The notes beneath the pieces were generated by a model. That model was not told the origin of the DNA and searched no databases. It saw only the letters and a program-made list of their open reading frames with translations. Made by a program: the position numbers and the translations under genes. A stretch of 32,411 nucleotides of DNA from Candidatus Fermentibacterota bacterium (GTDB taxonomy: Bacteria; Fermentibacterota; Fermentibacteria; Fermentibacterales; JCC-6), in NCBI GenBank assembly GCA_003644925.1, contig QNDS01000009.1:1-32411 (forward strand). The letters run 5' to 3'. Below are positions 15,014 through 21,975 of the stretch, piece after piece; position 1 is the first letter of the stretch; each line of letters begins with the position of its first letter.

Positions 15014-15261
15014 TAAGTATTCCTTAAAACAAATGAGTTGCCATAGCGCTGAACGCCCTGCTTGTACAGCTTTTCATTGTCGTGTTTTTCTACCATTTGC
15101 ATGGCCCTGTGGCCAGCGGCGTCTTCAAAATTTAGAATAATATTATCTTTGTTTATGATGGGGGTACACTGCGCAACACATGTGTCATACACCATAGCAT
15201 TAGCTATTACGGTGTGTCTACCAATCAACCACATTATCAACCAATATTTAAATCTATTCAT
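15013..15261 (-). CDS. Small hypothetical protein with hydrophobic N-terminus
   Basis: An 82-residue protein whose first 25 residues (FKYWLIMWLIGRHTVIANAM) could insert in a membrane or be an uncleaved signal. Two Cys (VYDTCVAQCTP) follow, then a charged helical C-terminus. ATG at 15261 overlaps the upstream gene's stop by ATGA. No family recognised. The tight 4-nt and 1-nt overlaps on both sides support it as a real gene of this operon. Confidence 0.6.
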   Translation of the reverse strand: MNRFKYWLIMWLIGRHTVIANAMVYDTCVAQCTPIINKDNIILNFEDAAGHRAMQMVEKHDNEKLYKQGVQRYGNSFVLRNT

Positions 15262-15521
15262 TTTATCCTAATATTTTTCATGTTCTTCAAGGAGCGCTCT
15301 AGCTCCGAAGTGCTTCTCTTTAATTGGCGCTCTAACTTAGCTATGTCAGGGTCAGCCACCTTAGAGGGCTTCTTAGGCCCCTTTGTAGTCTTCGTACGCT
15401 TAACCTCCGTGAACTTAACTACATATTCTTTACAGTCCTTACAATCACACTTGGGGGCGTTGATATCACAAAAACACTCTACGTCCATACCTTTGAATTT
15501 AACTAGAAGCTGTTTTATCAT
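15258..15521 (-). CDS. Cys-rich small protein with basic coiled tail
   Basis: An 87-residue protein with a Cys cluster, VECFCDINAPKCDCKDCKEY (Cys at 16, 18, 25, 27, 30), suggesting a bound zinc. A Lys/Pro linker and a short charged coiled coil (IAKLERQLKRSTSELERSL) follow. It starts inside the preceding gene's last 23 nt with no strong Shine-Dalgarno, so reinitiation is likely. Function is unknown. Confidence 0.65.
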   Translation of the reverse strand: MIKQLLVKFKGMDVECFCDINAPKCDCKDCKEYVVKFTEVKRTKTTKGPKKPSKVADPDIAKLERQLKRSTSELERSLKNMKNIRIK

Positions 15522-15930
15522 TACTAGTATCTATTATTATCGACCAGTCACTTTTCTGAATTGCCCGGTCTATTAGAATACGCTCCTCATTAAATTTGTC
15601 TCGCTGTTCCATCAAATTAAACATATCAAGTGACGCACACTCTGTACGAGCGATAAGCTGTGACACCAGATCTACTTTGCGCTCCGTGTTCTGGCGCAGC
15701 CTAACAGCGTTGGCTACAGTGATTTTAGAACCGCCTAATTCTACAACAGTAGAAATGTTCTTGTCATCTATTAATATAAGATGTGATTTCAAATTGTCAA
15801 GTAAAACCAGCAAGTTTTTTACAGCCAGATCCACATTTGCCCTGTTAGTTTCCTTGGACAAATATTCACCAGTATCTCTTATCTTTTCTTGTATAAATTT
15901 TTTTCTTGTTATCAACTCTGCTAAATACAT
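15499..15930 (-). CDS. DIP1984-family-like helical protein
   Basis: A 143-residue all-helical protein. The opening YLAELITRKKFIQEKIRDTGEY and later VANAVRLRQNTERKVDLVSQL recall the DIP1984/septicolysin-like family, a small group of bacterial and phage proteins with an LAE-L-R-L-Q-I helix and no established activity. GAGGATATT precedes ATG at 15930. The C-terminus (NDKTASS) overlaps the Cys-rich gene by 23 nt. The name septicolysin in some databases should not be read as toxin function. Confidence 0.6.
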   Translation of the reverse strand: MYLAELITRKKFIQEKIRDTGEYLSKETNRANVDLAVKNLLVLLDNLKSHLILIDDKNISTVVELGGSKITVANAVRLRQNTERKVDLVSQLIARTECASLDMFNLMEQRDKFNEERILIDRAIQKSDWSIIIDTSNDKTASS

Positions 15931-15965
15931 AATATCCTCGTGTGTGGTTACCCGCCACTATTATT

Positions 15966-16739
15966 CTACACTAAACAAGTGGAACAGTTGTAACAAAACT
16001 TATGGTATGACTTGTTGCCGTGACCACAAGTGGGACAACGTTTCTTAGTACGCGTGGTGGTAGGTTTGACTACCCGACCCCCGTCTTTGCGACGGCCTTT
16101 GAGTCTGATTACTATCACGTACTTACTGGATTCCAGACTACCTACATTACCGTAGTCGAACTCTTGTCTGGTTGGCTTACCATTTACGGTGATGCCTTGG
16201 TCGTTGCTATTGCTGTAAAAGCAATTCACACTCGAACTCTTACTTTTTGAAGAGCGGCCACTAAAATTACCGGTAGAATTTGAACTTGTGTAAGTCCAAT
16301 CAGCTCCTCCAGTACCAGCAGAACCACCAGTGTACCAAGTTGTTGCCCACGGTTGTGGGTTGTCGTTAACGTAAAGCACGGGTTCGTAGTCTCTTTCGTA
16401 ACGGAATTCTACACGTAGAATACCATCGTCGAGTCTATCACCACGGTATCGAGAAATTTCCGCTGTCTTCTCGATAAATCTGAAACGATTACGGACTTTA
16501 TTATTTGTACCCATAAAGCCTTTAATCTCAACAGTATTGTTGGCAGGTACAATAACTTCGTTGCCGCCGAATACACGCTTACCGTCTACGGTGACATTAG
16601 CTACTGCCTTCCTGCCTTCAAGATTCTTTAAGACAATGGAGTAGTCGCTCCCGAAGGGTAGGCGTACATACCCCCGCTCGTCTCTAAGAACCTTACCTTT
16701 TGATTTTACTACTACTACAAAATTATTTCTAAATGTCAT
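15966..16739 (-). CDS. Beta-rich protein with C-terminal double zinc knuckle
   Basis: A 257-residue protein. Residues 1-120 look like two beta-sandwich units (ANVTVDGKRVFGGNEVIVPA; RFRFIEKTAEISRYRGDR). A Gly/Ser/Thr-rich stretch (130-180) follows. The end carries CPTCGHGNKSYHKFCYNCSTC, a CxxC-x10-CxxCxxC zinc module. A folded N-terminus, low-complexity linker and zinc ribbon resemble conserved proteins of large phages that may coat or attach to virions or nucleic acid; I cannot assign a role. GGAGAAG lies 6 nt before ATG at 16739. Confidence 0.7.
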   Translation of the reverse strand: MTFRNNFVVVVKSKGKVLRDERGYVRLPFGSDYSIVLKNLEGRKAVANVTVDGKRVFGGNEVIVPANNTVEIKGFMGTNNKVRNRFRFIEKTAEISRYRGDRLDDGILRVEFRYERDYEPVLYVNDNPQPWATTWYTGGSAGTGGADWTYTSSNSTGNFSGRSSKSKSSSVNCFYSNSNDQGITVNGKPTRQEFDYGNVGSLESSKYVIVIRLKGRRKDGGRVVKPTTTRTKKRCPTCGHGNKSYHKFCYNCSTCLV

Positions 16740-16827
16740 GATGTCTTCTCCTTTTAACAGGCCACCAGCTAGGGCCTCTATTTAATTTTTAACTGGTTGG
16801 ACATGACGGGTAACCACGTTTTTTGTC

Positions 16828-17061
16828 TTATCCAGACAATACTTCGAAAGCTTGTTTACCCCTTGGGGTATCCTTGAGCACGAAGGTAACACGCTGAGCT
16901 GATTTTAATGTCTTATAGCCTTCCATTTCGATGCTGGTGTAGTGCACAAAATAATTTGTTCGTGCCTCTTCATCCATATGTGCATCCTCATCGGAAAACA
17001 AAAAACCAAAACCCCTCTCGTTACTGAACCATTTTACAGATCCTTCAATTCTTTCACTCAT
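16828..17061 (-). CDS. Cold-shock domain protein
   Basis: A 77-residue CspA-like single-stranded nucleic acid-binding protein. RNP1 is KWFSNERGFGFLF and RNP2 is YFVHYTSIE. Between them is an insertion (SDEDAHMDEEARTN) longer than in standard Csp proteins. The start is ATG at 17061, with AAAGGAG 8 nt upstream; in-frame ATGs at 17100 and 17082 lack a ribosome site and lie inside the preceding gene. It likely acts as an RNA chaperone or antiterminator during infection. Length (about 70 usual) fits the family. Confidence 0.88.
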   Translation of the reverse strand: MSERIEGSVKWFSNERGFGFLFSDEDAHMDEEARTNYFVHYTSIEMEGYKTLKSAQRVTFVLKDTPRGKQAFEVLSG

Positions 17062-17074
17062 GTAATTCACTCCT

Positions 17075-17560
17075 TTAACCATATAATCTTTTTGCTTCAT
17101 CCCAAGTTATATTTTCGTAGTGATGCGTAGCATCCTTTAACTTAAGACGTTTTACATTACCACCTACGCGGTAATCTACGTGAATCCATCCTGTGGGGAA
17201 GTATTCCATGATAATTGTTCTAAAATCTAATTCGTTGTAGATAAACTCCACAACGTCAATCATCCTTGTCCCTTCCGATATCGGTTCAATATCTGCTGCT
17301 TGTCCTCGTGCGTGGTTTGAGTTTTTGCTGCTGCCCACAGCCTCACATAACTCAACACTCCTAAAACCTGACGTAATCCTTATCCTACCAAACCTCGTCC
17401 TTACCGGCTGAAGTACGTTGGCAACCAATTGTTCCAGAGCCCGCCACTGCTCTTCATTTGGTTCATTCTTAATTCCCTTACGTAGCGCTGTGGCTGACTT
17501 TACAAACTCTTTGTATTGAAAGTTAGGCGCTCCGGGTATCTTATCGTTTAAATTACGCAT
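17075..17560 (-). CDS. Peptidase M15-like (D-Ala-D-Ala / endolysin-type) protein
   Basis: A 161-residue zinc peptidase of the M15_3 type. Ligands are visible in SNHARGQAADIEP (His83, Asp90) and GWIHVDY (His127). A conserved ITSGFRS precedes them, and the family's N-terminal helix region (QYKEFVKSATALRKG) is present. Such proteins cut peptidoglycan peptides, either as the phage endolysin or as a virion-associated lysin. No signal peptide or cell-wall-binding domain is visible. The Shine-Dalgarno GGGAGG forms the 3' edge of a 7-bp stem (17570-17586), so translation may be damped. Confidence 0.82.
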   Translation of the reverse strand: MRNLNDKIPGAPNFQYKEFVKSATALRKGIKNEPNEEQWRALEQLVANVLQPVRTRFGRIRITSGFRSVELCEAVGSSKNSNHARGQAADIEPISEGTRMIDVVEFIYNELDFRTIIMEYFPTGWIHVDYRVGGNVKRLKLKDATHHYENITWDEAKRLYG

Positions 17561-17569
17561 GTTATTCCT

Positions 17570-17586
17570 CCCTTAACAATTAAGGG
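17570..17586 (-). promoter_or_regulatory. Hairpin overlapping the Shine-Dalgarno of the M15 peptidase
   Basis: On the minus strand CCCTTAA-TTG-TTAAGGG folds as a perfect 7-bp stem with a 3-nt loop. The last three G residues are part of the GGGAGG ribosome site for ATG 17560. It could reduce or time translation of a potentially lytic enzyme. Confidence 0.5.
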
Positions 17587-17595
17587 GTTACATTA

Positions 17596-18591
17596 TTACA
17601 ACTGTGACGCTAGGAAACATCCGTTTGCTACTGCCGTCATGGGGTTCTCTGCTTTACGTACTTCACTAATCTTGAACGGCAAGTCCATACCAGCAGCCAG
17701 TGCTGCCTCTGTTTTGCGTACAAAACCAGTAGCTTTAGACAAACCACCAGAAACAATGATGGGGACTGGGTCCCTAAATACTGGTAGCTCTTTCTTACGT
17801 AAATTTAGTTCATGTATCATGTTCTGTAGCGTATAAGTAATAACAGAACTGTAGTATACAGAGACTGCCTCCATAATCTTCGTGGAGGACTTAAACAAGT
17901 CTACACCAGCCTCTTTCTCCAACTGTACTAGGCTAGGTGATATGTCCAGTGCGTTGCCCACTGATGTGTCAATGAAATCGCCAGAACGTGTCAAACTGAA
18001 TTCGACTAATGGTTCTCCCATAAGAACAACGGCCACATTAACCATACCAGCGCCAAAACTAATGGCTACACCAGACAACCCCTCGTCAAGAAGCTCGCTT
18101 AAGCAAATTGCAAAAGCTTCGTTGATTGGAAAGGATTTGTACCCCATATCATTAAGATACATACCCATTATCTCCGTATGGTAAATAATATCGAAATGAG
18201 TATCAATAGGCTTGGCTGGTACAGAGTATACTACTGTGTCATTACCATCGCCTTTATTAATCAATGACTCAATCAACAGTTTTAGCATAGGCAAAGAATC
18301 TTTTTCTCTTGGTGAGATGATTCCCTTCCTAAGAGGCCTCTTAGCTACATCATTGCGCTCAATAGCTATCTCCAATGCGTCCTCACCTACCACAACGAAC
18401 GTGTCGTTCTCGGTGATGAAGTTTGCACCCCTCTTTTCTAATGACATACGAATACTGTTTTTATTAACTTCTGATTTTGGTACGATGCGATAAAAAGCAT
18501 CGCGCTGCATTTTGAAAATCGGAGATCCGTCTTCGTCAACCGATGCGGCCACCAACATGTTGGTACCAATATCTAAACCTTTGTCGCTCAT
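17596..18591 (-). CDS. Actin/Hsp70-fold ATPase (ParM/MreB-like)
   Basis: A 331-residue protein with the actin-fold signature set: phosphate-1 GLDIGTN (residues 5-11), connect-1 PINEAFAICL (156-165), phosphate-2 ISFGAGMVNV (177-186) and adenosine motif IIVSGGLSKATGF (278-290). The phosphate-2 loop has Ser where most members have Asp, and MVN where TTD is usual, so hydrolysis may be altered. It may polymerise into filaments for DNA positioning, as ParM-like proteins do, or act as a chaperone-like ATPase. AGGAGG precedes ATG at 18591. The coiled-coil gene 8 nt upstream is a candidate partner. Confidence 0.8.
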   Translation of the reverse strand: MSDKGLDIGTNMLVAASVDEDGSPIFKMQRDAFYRIVPKSEVNKNSIRMSLEKRGANFITENDTFVVVGEDALEIAIERNDVAKRPLRKGIISPREKDSLPMLKLLIESLINKGDGNDTVVYSVPAKPIDTHFDIIYHTEIMGMYLNDMGYKSFPINEAFAICLSELLDEGLSGVAISFGAGMVNVAVVLMGEPLVEFSLTRSGDFIDTSVGNALDISPSLVQLEKEAGVDLFKSSTKIMEAVSVYYSSVITYTLQNMIHELNLRKKELPVFRDPVPIIVSGGLSKATGFVRKTEAALAAGMDLPFKISEVRKAENPMTAVANGCFLASQL

Positions 18592-18599
18592 AATTCCTC

Positions 18600-19355
18600 C
18601 TACTTCCTTGTCGGTAATGTGCCCATAAGGCCTTTTAATTTTGCAACCTTATCGTTCACATTTATTTTATCCGTAGTTTTTACATCTTCTACGGTGATGT
18701 GAGGCTCCATAGCGGCGCCTGCATCAGACTCAAGAGGATCAATGTAGGCCTTCTCCATCTTAGGCCTGTCAGGATCTTCAACTACAACTGCCCCATCACC
18801 ATGTACATACGTGGGCGGGGCATTCTTGATAGCTTCTATAGCGTCATCTTTAGTTTTAATTATTTCTTCTAAAGAAGCTATTTTGTCTGTTAATGTTTCA
18901 AACTTAGCTTCAGCCATAACTAATTTATTGTTGACTTCTGTAGTTTCGTTTCTGGCGTTTACTAAATCCTTGTCTCTTAAAATAACTTTTTCTTTTTCAT
19001 GATTCAGGTCCATCTGTAAACCAGCTAGGGCCTTGTCACGTTCGCCTAACTTAACGAGTACACCATCATACTGTCTTTGTTTGGCCTCTGCTGTAGCCTT
19101 GTGTTGTTCTATCTCAGGTAGTGCATCATTGATGGCCTTGTCTACATCTTCAGCAGTGAAGGTTCCGGCGGTTTTCTTAGGGACTTGTAAAAGTGTCTCT
19201 TTTAATTTAACAACTTCTTCTCTAAGACTTACTACCCTGTCATCTTGTGATAGTGCTTCTATCGGTTGTACAGCGTTTAATCTTTTTTGTTGGTCCCTAG
19301 GACCGCTACCTAGAAGTACACGGCCCGTCTTAGGATTCTCTTTGTTATATCTCAT
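18600..19355 (-). CDS. Coiled-coil protein, possible partner of the actin-like ATPase
   Basis: A 251-residue soluble protein. A basic N-terminus (NPKTGRVLLGSGPRDQQKR) leads into two coiled-coil regions at about residues 42-60 and 80-180 (NETTEVNNKLVMAEAKFETL...). A linker and a short C-terminal helix (DKVAKLKGLMGTLPTRK) follow. It begins in the clpP stop (TAATG) with no strong ribosome site, so coupling is likely, and it ends 8 nt before the actin-like gene. It could be a filament adaptor or DNA-binding partner; that is inference from adjacency only. Confidence 0.65.
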   Translation of the reverse strand: MRYNKENPKTGRVLLGSGPRDQQKRLNAVQPIEALSQDDRVVSLREEVVKLKETLLQVPKKTAGTFTAEDVDKAINDALPEIEQHKATAEAKQRQYDGVLVKLGERDKALAGLQMDLNHEKEKVILRDKDLVNARNETTEVNNKLVMAEAKFETLTDKIASLEEIIKTKDDAIEAIKNAPPTYVHGDGAVVVEDPDRPKMEKAYIDPLESDAGAAMEPHITVEDVKTTDKINVNDKVAKLKGLMGTLPTRK

Positions 19356-19939
19356 TATTTTCGTTGGTATTCTACATGGTCTATGAGGCCATACTTCTTA
19401 GCTTCCTCTGCGTCCATGAAGAAATCCCTCTCCATGTCCTTTTTGATTTTGACTAATTTCTGACCCGTGAATTTAACATAGTCTTTAGCCATTTTAGCAT
19501 ACAACTTCTCTGTGTGTTTCATCCTGTTCAGCATCTCTTGGTACTTACCTTGGGTACCACCCGCCAACTCATGAATCATAATATCTGTGTTAGGTAGTGC
19601 GTAACGCTTACCCTTAGCCCCAGCAGCTAAAATAAAACTTCCTGCACTCATAGCCGTGCCCAATGCTATAGTAACTACATCCGATTTAACATATGTCATG
19701 GTGTCGTAGATAGCATACATAGCGGATATTTCACCACCGGGCGAGTTGATATACATTTGAATATCTTTCTCAGGGCTGTCTGCTTCAAGAAACAGAAGTT
19801 GTTTGACGATAGAACCAGCCAGCTCTTGGGTGAACACCCCTTCAAGAGAAATGATTCTATCTTTTAGAAGTCTAGAACCTAAATCGTAAACCCGTTCTCC
19901 GCCTTTTCCATCATCTTCAATTACGTACGGTACAGCCAT
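19355..19939 (-). CDS. clpP: ClpP-type serine protease
   Basis: A 194-residue ClpP homologue with the full catalytic triad in family context: Ser98 in GTAMSAGSF, His123 in IMIHELAGG and Asp172 in ERDFFMDAEEA. The segment INSPGGEISAMYAIYDTM and the handle helix region are intact, and length equals cellular ClpP. Phage copies may associate with host ClpX/ClpA, replace host ClpP or process phage proteins. AAGGAGA precedes ATG at 19939, and a near-consensus promoter (20008-20035) directly serves it, so it heads a transcription unit with the coiled-coil and actin-like genes. Confidence 0.93.
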   Translation of the reverse strand: MAVPYVIEDDGKGGERVYDLGSRLLKDRIISLEGVFTQELAGSIVKQLLFLEADSPEKDIQMYINSPGGEISAMYAIYDTMTYVKSDVVTIALGTAMSAGSFILAAGAKGKRYALPNTDIMIHELAGGTQGKYQEMLNRMKHTEKLYAKMAKDYVKFTGQKLVKIKKDMERDFFMDAEEAKKYGLIDHVEYQRK

Positions 19940-20007
19940 TTAAATCTCCTTAAATCCTGCTAGCGCTTTTGAGGCGCCGTTAACACATTAAATACACGGT
20001 TAATACA
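19940..20007 (-). promoter_or_regulatory. Leader of clpP with repeated GTTAA(C/T)AC elements
   Basis: Between promoter and clpP, the plus strand contains CGTTAACAC and GGTTAATAC about 18 bp apart, flanking the expected transcription start. They could be half-sites of an operator or chance AT-rich repeats. The Shine-Dalgarno lies at the downstream end. Confidence 0.3.
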
Positions 20008-20035
20008 ATTATAATACATTTTCAGCGTTTGTCAA
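20008..20035 (-). promoter_or_regulatory. Near-consensus sigma-70 promoter for clpP
   Basis: On the minus strand TTGACA (20035-20030) and TATAAT (20013-20008) are both perfect, with a 16-nt spacer. The promoter overlaps the last codons of the upstream gene. The leader to clpP is about 60 nt. Its spacer shares CTGAA-n-ATGTAT with the promoter at 20929-20957. Confidence 0.85.
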
Positions 20036-20243
20036 CCCCATCCAGAAATATTTCTAGATCTTTTACATCATCAGGGTGCAGCCAAATCGGTCGGTTCTCC
20101 ATCGCTCTCGTGACAGAGTTCCATGTGCCTGCCACCACAAAGCCTCGCCACACAACCTGAAAAGGTTTTACATTCACAGCTCTGTGAATGAATTTTAGTG
20201 TCTTGTTTGCAGTGTAAAGGTCAGTTGTTCTTATCATTGGCAA
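20022..20243 (-). CDS. Small hypothetical protein downstream of the repeat region
   Basis: A 73-residue protein (MIRTTDLYTANKTLKFIHRAV..., then VVWRGFVVAGTWNSVTRAM, ending in an acidic helix) that I do not recognise. Two starts are possible: TTG at 20243 with GGAG 9 nt upstream, or ATG at 20237 with 15-nt spacing; the TTG is better placed. Its 140-nt leader holds two identical palindromes and a duplicated TATAAT-containing repeat, so it is probably tightly regulated, perhaps by the winged-helix protein encoded just upstream. Confidence 0.6.
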   Translation of the reverse strand: MPMIRTTDLYTANKTLKFIHRAVNVKPFQVVWRGFVVAGTWNSVTRAMENRPIWLHPDDVKDLEIFLDGVDKR

Positions 20244-20260
20244 AGCCGCTTTCTCCGTGA

Positions 20261-20288
20261 AAGATTACTTACGTTAGTAAGTTATCTT
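20261..20288. repeat. 12-bp inverted repeat with 4-bp spacer
   Basis: AAGATTACTTAC and GTAAGTTATCTT are complementary except for one T-T mismatch, separated by GTTA. It lies in the leader of the gene starting at 20243 and could be an operator or an mRNA hairpin. Confidence 0.6.
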
Positions 20289-20295
20289 GAACCAG

Positions 20296-20327
20296 GTTTT
20301 ATCTATTATACAGTTTTATCTATTATA
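20296..20327 (-). promoter_or_regulatory. Tandem 15-bp direct repeat containing TATAAT
   Basis: GTTTTATCTATTATA occurs twice exactly (20296-20310, 20313-20327) with a period of 17 bp. On the minus strand each copy begins TATAATAGATAAAAC, giving two possible -10 boxes, but no good -35 is seen. They may be iteron-like protein sites or duplicated promoter elements. Confidence 0.6.
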
Positions 20328-20330
20328 TGT

Positions 20331-20345
20331 ATGTAATAATTACAT
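20331..20345. promoter_or_regulatory. Operator-like palindrome, copy 1
   Basis: ATGTAATAATTACAT is a perfect palindrome of 7-bp arms about one central base. An identical copy starts exactly 23 bp away at 20354. It lies just upstream of the TATAAT-containing repeats, a position suited to a repressor or activator. Confidence 0.6.
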
Positions 20346-20353
20346 GGAGGTAT

Positions 20354-20368
20354 ATGTAATAATTACAT
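20354..20368. promoter_or_regulatory. Operator-like palindrome, copy 2
   Basis: Identical in all 15 bases to the palindrome at 20331-20345. The two centres are 23 bp apart, about two helical turns, so bound dimers would sit on nearly the same face. It is 16 bp beyond the stop of the winged-helix gene. Confidence 0.6.
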
Positions 20369-20383
20369 AACCCCCCTTTAAGT

Positions 20384-20887
20384 TTACCACTCATCGGGGT
20401 CACTCAAAGCATTGTATTCATTGACATCTCTAATCATCTTCTCTGTCTTTTCCGCTAATAGCTTGTCTGAGAAGTATTTATCCAGATAATATGCCTCATG
20501 TCCGTTAAAATCATGGGTCCCAAAAATGTAAATATTACACCACCCGAGCGGTGTTTTTACCCGCTTGATTTTTACAAGCCCTTTCTCTGCCAAAGACTTA
20601 GTGTATCGACTAATATTACCCTGATTAGACTCTTTACCAGTAAGGTTGTATGCCAAGTCTTCTTGTGAGAAATTAGAGGCTATGAAGCCTTTCTCATAAA
20701 ATCTTTCATAAATTTTCTTGGTGCCGGTGTTTATAGCCCGTCTGATAATGAACCCTCTCAGATGAAAATAAACAGCACTTTCTTTTGTGCCCGCCCAATT
20801 AATGTAGGCTTTACAACGCATAAATTTCTGTGGTATGCGTATAAAGCCATCCTCTGCACTAGCGTCAAATTTGTATTTCTCTACCAT
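20384..20887 (-). CDS. Winged-helix DNA-binding protein (regulator or replication initiator-like)
   Basis: A 167-residue protein. Residues about 70-112 (FSQEDLAYNLTGKESN, then ISRYTKSLAEKGLVKIKRV) form a clear winged helix-turn-helix: recruitment helix, recognition helix and wing. The N-terminal segment (FIRIPQKFMRCKAYINWAG) with a following helix resembles the first domain of plasmid/phage replication initiators and some phage regulators. AGGAGG is 6 nt before ATG at 20887. It has its own promoter with a palindrome at the expected start site, and is followed by a repeat-rich region, which suggests autoregulation or an origin role. Confidence 0.7.
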   Translation of the reverse strand: MVEKYKFDASAEDGFIRIPQKFMRCKAYINWAGTKESAVYFHLRGFIIRRAINTGTKKIYERFYEKGFIASNFSQEDLAYNLTGKESNQGNISRYTKSLAEKGLVKIKRVKTPLGWCNIYIFGTHDFNGHEAYYLDKYFSDKLLAEKTEKMIRDVNEYNALSDPDEW

Positions 20888-20910
20888 TCTTCCTCCTAAA
20901 AATATTATTA

Positions 20911-20922
20911 GTGATAAATCAC
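20911..20922. promoter_or_regulatory. Small palindrome at the expected transcription start
   Basis: GTGATAAATCAC has 5-bp arms with a 2-bp centre and sits 6 bp downstream of the -10 box of the 20929-20957 promoter, where a repressor would block initiation. Confidence 0.4.
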
Positions 20923-20928
20923 ACCAAA

Positions 20929-20957
20929 ATCATAATACATGATTCAGGATTTGTCAA
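20929..20957 (-). promoter_or_regulatory. Sigma-70-type promoter for the winged-helix gene
   Basis: On the minus strand, perfect TTGACA (20957-20952), a 17-nt spacer and TATGAT (20934-20929). The upstream gene's TGA stop (20956-20954) is inside the -35 hexamer. The spacer resembles that of the clpP promoter. Confidence 0.85.
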
Positions 20958-21217
20958 GTTTTTGGCCGCACCGCTGCAAGTGAACTGTTTGGTACTGGTG
21001 GTTTTTTTTCTTCCATAGACTGTTTGATGCTTTCAAGCCTGTCGGGCCCAAACTTAAATATAACACCTTTACAGGGTATCTCAATTCTTGTGTGGTCCTC
21101 CAGTATAAAAAATCTTATGTCAGCCTTGGCTTCTGTTATGAAACCATCACCAGCTACGTTCTCAAGTGTAGTCCATCGCCAATTTTCTACCGGCTTGTAA
21201 TATACTGTGTAATTCAT
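20954..21217 (-). CDS. Hypothetical protein, 87 residues
   Basis: A small soluble protein (MNYTVYYKPVENWRWTTLENV...) with alternating strands and a Pro-rich C-terminus (EEKKPPVPNSSLAAVRPKT). It looks like a compact alpha/beta domain, but I recognise no family. It starts within the methionine aminopeptidase stop (ATGA overlap), so it is probably translationally coupled. Its stop codon lies in the -35 box of the next promoter. Confidence 0.6.
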   Translation of the reverse strand: MNYTVYYKPVENWRWTTLENVAGDGFITEAKADIRFFILEDHTRIEIPCKGVIFKFGPDRLESIKQSMEEKKPPVPNSSLAAVRPKT

Positions 21218-21975
21218 ATAGCTTCCCCTTCTCTTTTACTTAGGACTCTCGCCCCGTATTGTGTAACTAATATTGTGTGCTCAAAATGAGCTGAGGGCGA
21301 ACCATCCTTTGTAGTAATTGTCCACCCGTCTCTTTCTTTTGTTGTTTCATCAGAACCTGTTACAATCATAGGTTCTATCGCTACAACCATACCTTCTTTC
21401 AGTACTGTGTTGTGGTCTCTTGTGTATATGTTCGGTATGAAGGGGTCCTCATGCAAAATAGCGCCGACTCCGTGGCCCCCATACCCAAAAATTACGCGGC
21501 AGTCATTGACTTTCGCGTACTCGTGTATTACTTTAGATATATCTCCGACCCGTGTGTTTGTCGCTACTATTGCTATACCCTTTAATAAAGCGTTGCGTGT
21601 TACATCTATAAGTCTTTGTTTTTCCTTGTCTATCACTCCCACAGGGATGGTGATAGCAGTGTCACCGTAGTACCCATTTTTCAACACCCCTACATCCACA
21701 CTAACGATGTCGCCACTCTTTAGTTTCTGAGTGGACGGTACTCCGTGTATAATTTGATGGTTAACTGACGTACATAAAGTATGCTTAAAATGTCTATAGT
21801 TCTTAAATCCCGGAACTGCGTCGTGTTCTATAATGATTTGTTCCGCTAAATCGTTCAAATGTAGGGTCGTTAATCCGGGTTTAACTTCACTGGCTATTGT
21901 AGTAAGAACTTTACCAGCTATAAAATTACTTTCAGTTAATTTCTTAATCTCATTTTTTGTTTTTATAATGACCAT
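21214..21975 (-). CDS. map: Methionine aminopeptidase, type I
   Basis: A 253-residue metallopeptidase that removes initiator Met from nascent proteins. All metal ligands and the catalytic His are present: Asp94 (SVDVG), Asp105 (YYGDTA), His168 (GYGGHGVG), Glu201 (AIEPM) and Glu232 (HFEHTILV), plus His77 in HQIIHGVP. Length is that of a minimal bacterial enzyme without an N-terminal extension. It overlaps the upstream Cys-rich gene by 13 nt. A phage copy could mature phage proteins when host enzyme is limiting, for example together with peptide deformylase, which is not seen here. Confidence 0.92.
   Translation of the reverse strand: MVIIKTKNEIKKLTESNFIAGKVLTTIASEVKPGLTTLHLNDLAEQIIIEHDAVPGFKNYRHFKHTLCTSVNHQIIHGVPSTQKLKSGDIVSVDVGVLKNGYYGDTAITIPVGVIDKEKQRLIDVTRNALLKGIAIVATNTRVGDISKVIHEYAKVNDCRVIFGYGGHGVGAILHEDPFIPNIYTRDHNTVLKEGMVVAIEPMIVTGSDETTKERDGWTITTKDGSPSAHFEHTILVTQYGARVLSKREGEAI

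Noticed and set aside
15596-16048. 150-codon plus-strand frame
   Set aside because: Antisense to the DIP1984-like gene and spanning the gap to the zinc-knuckle gene; composition is that of a reversed coding strand.
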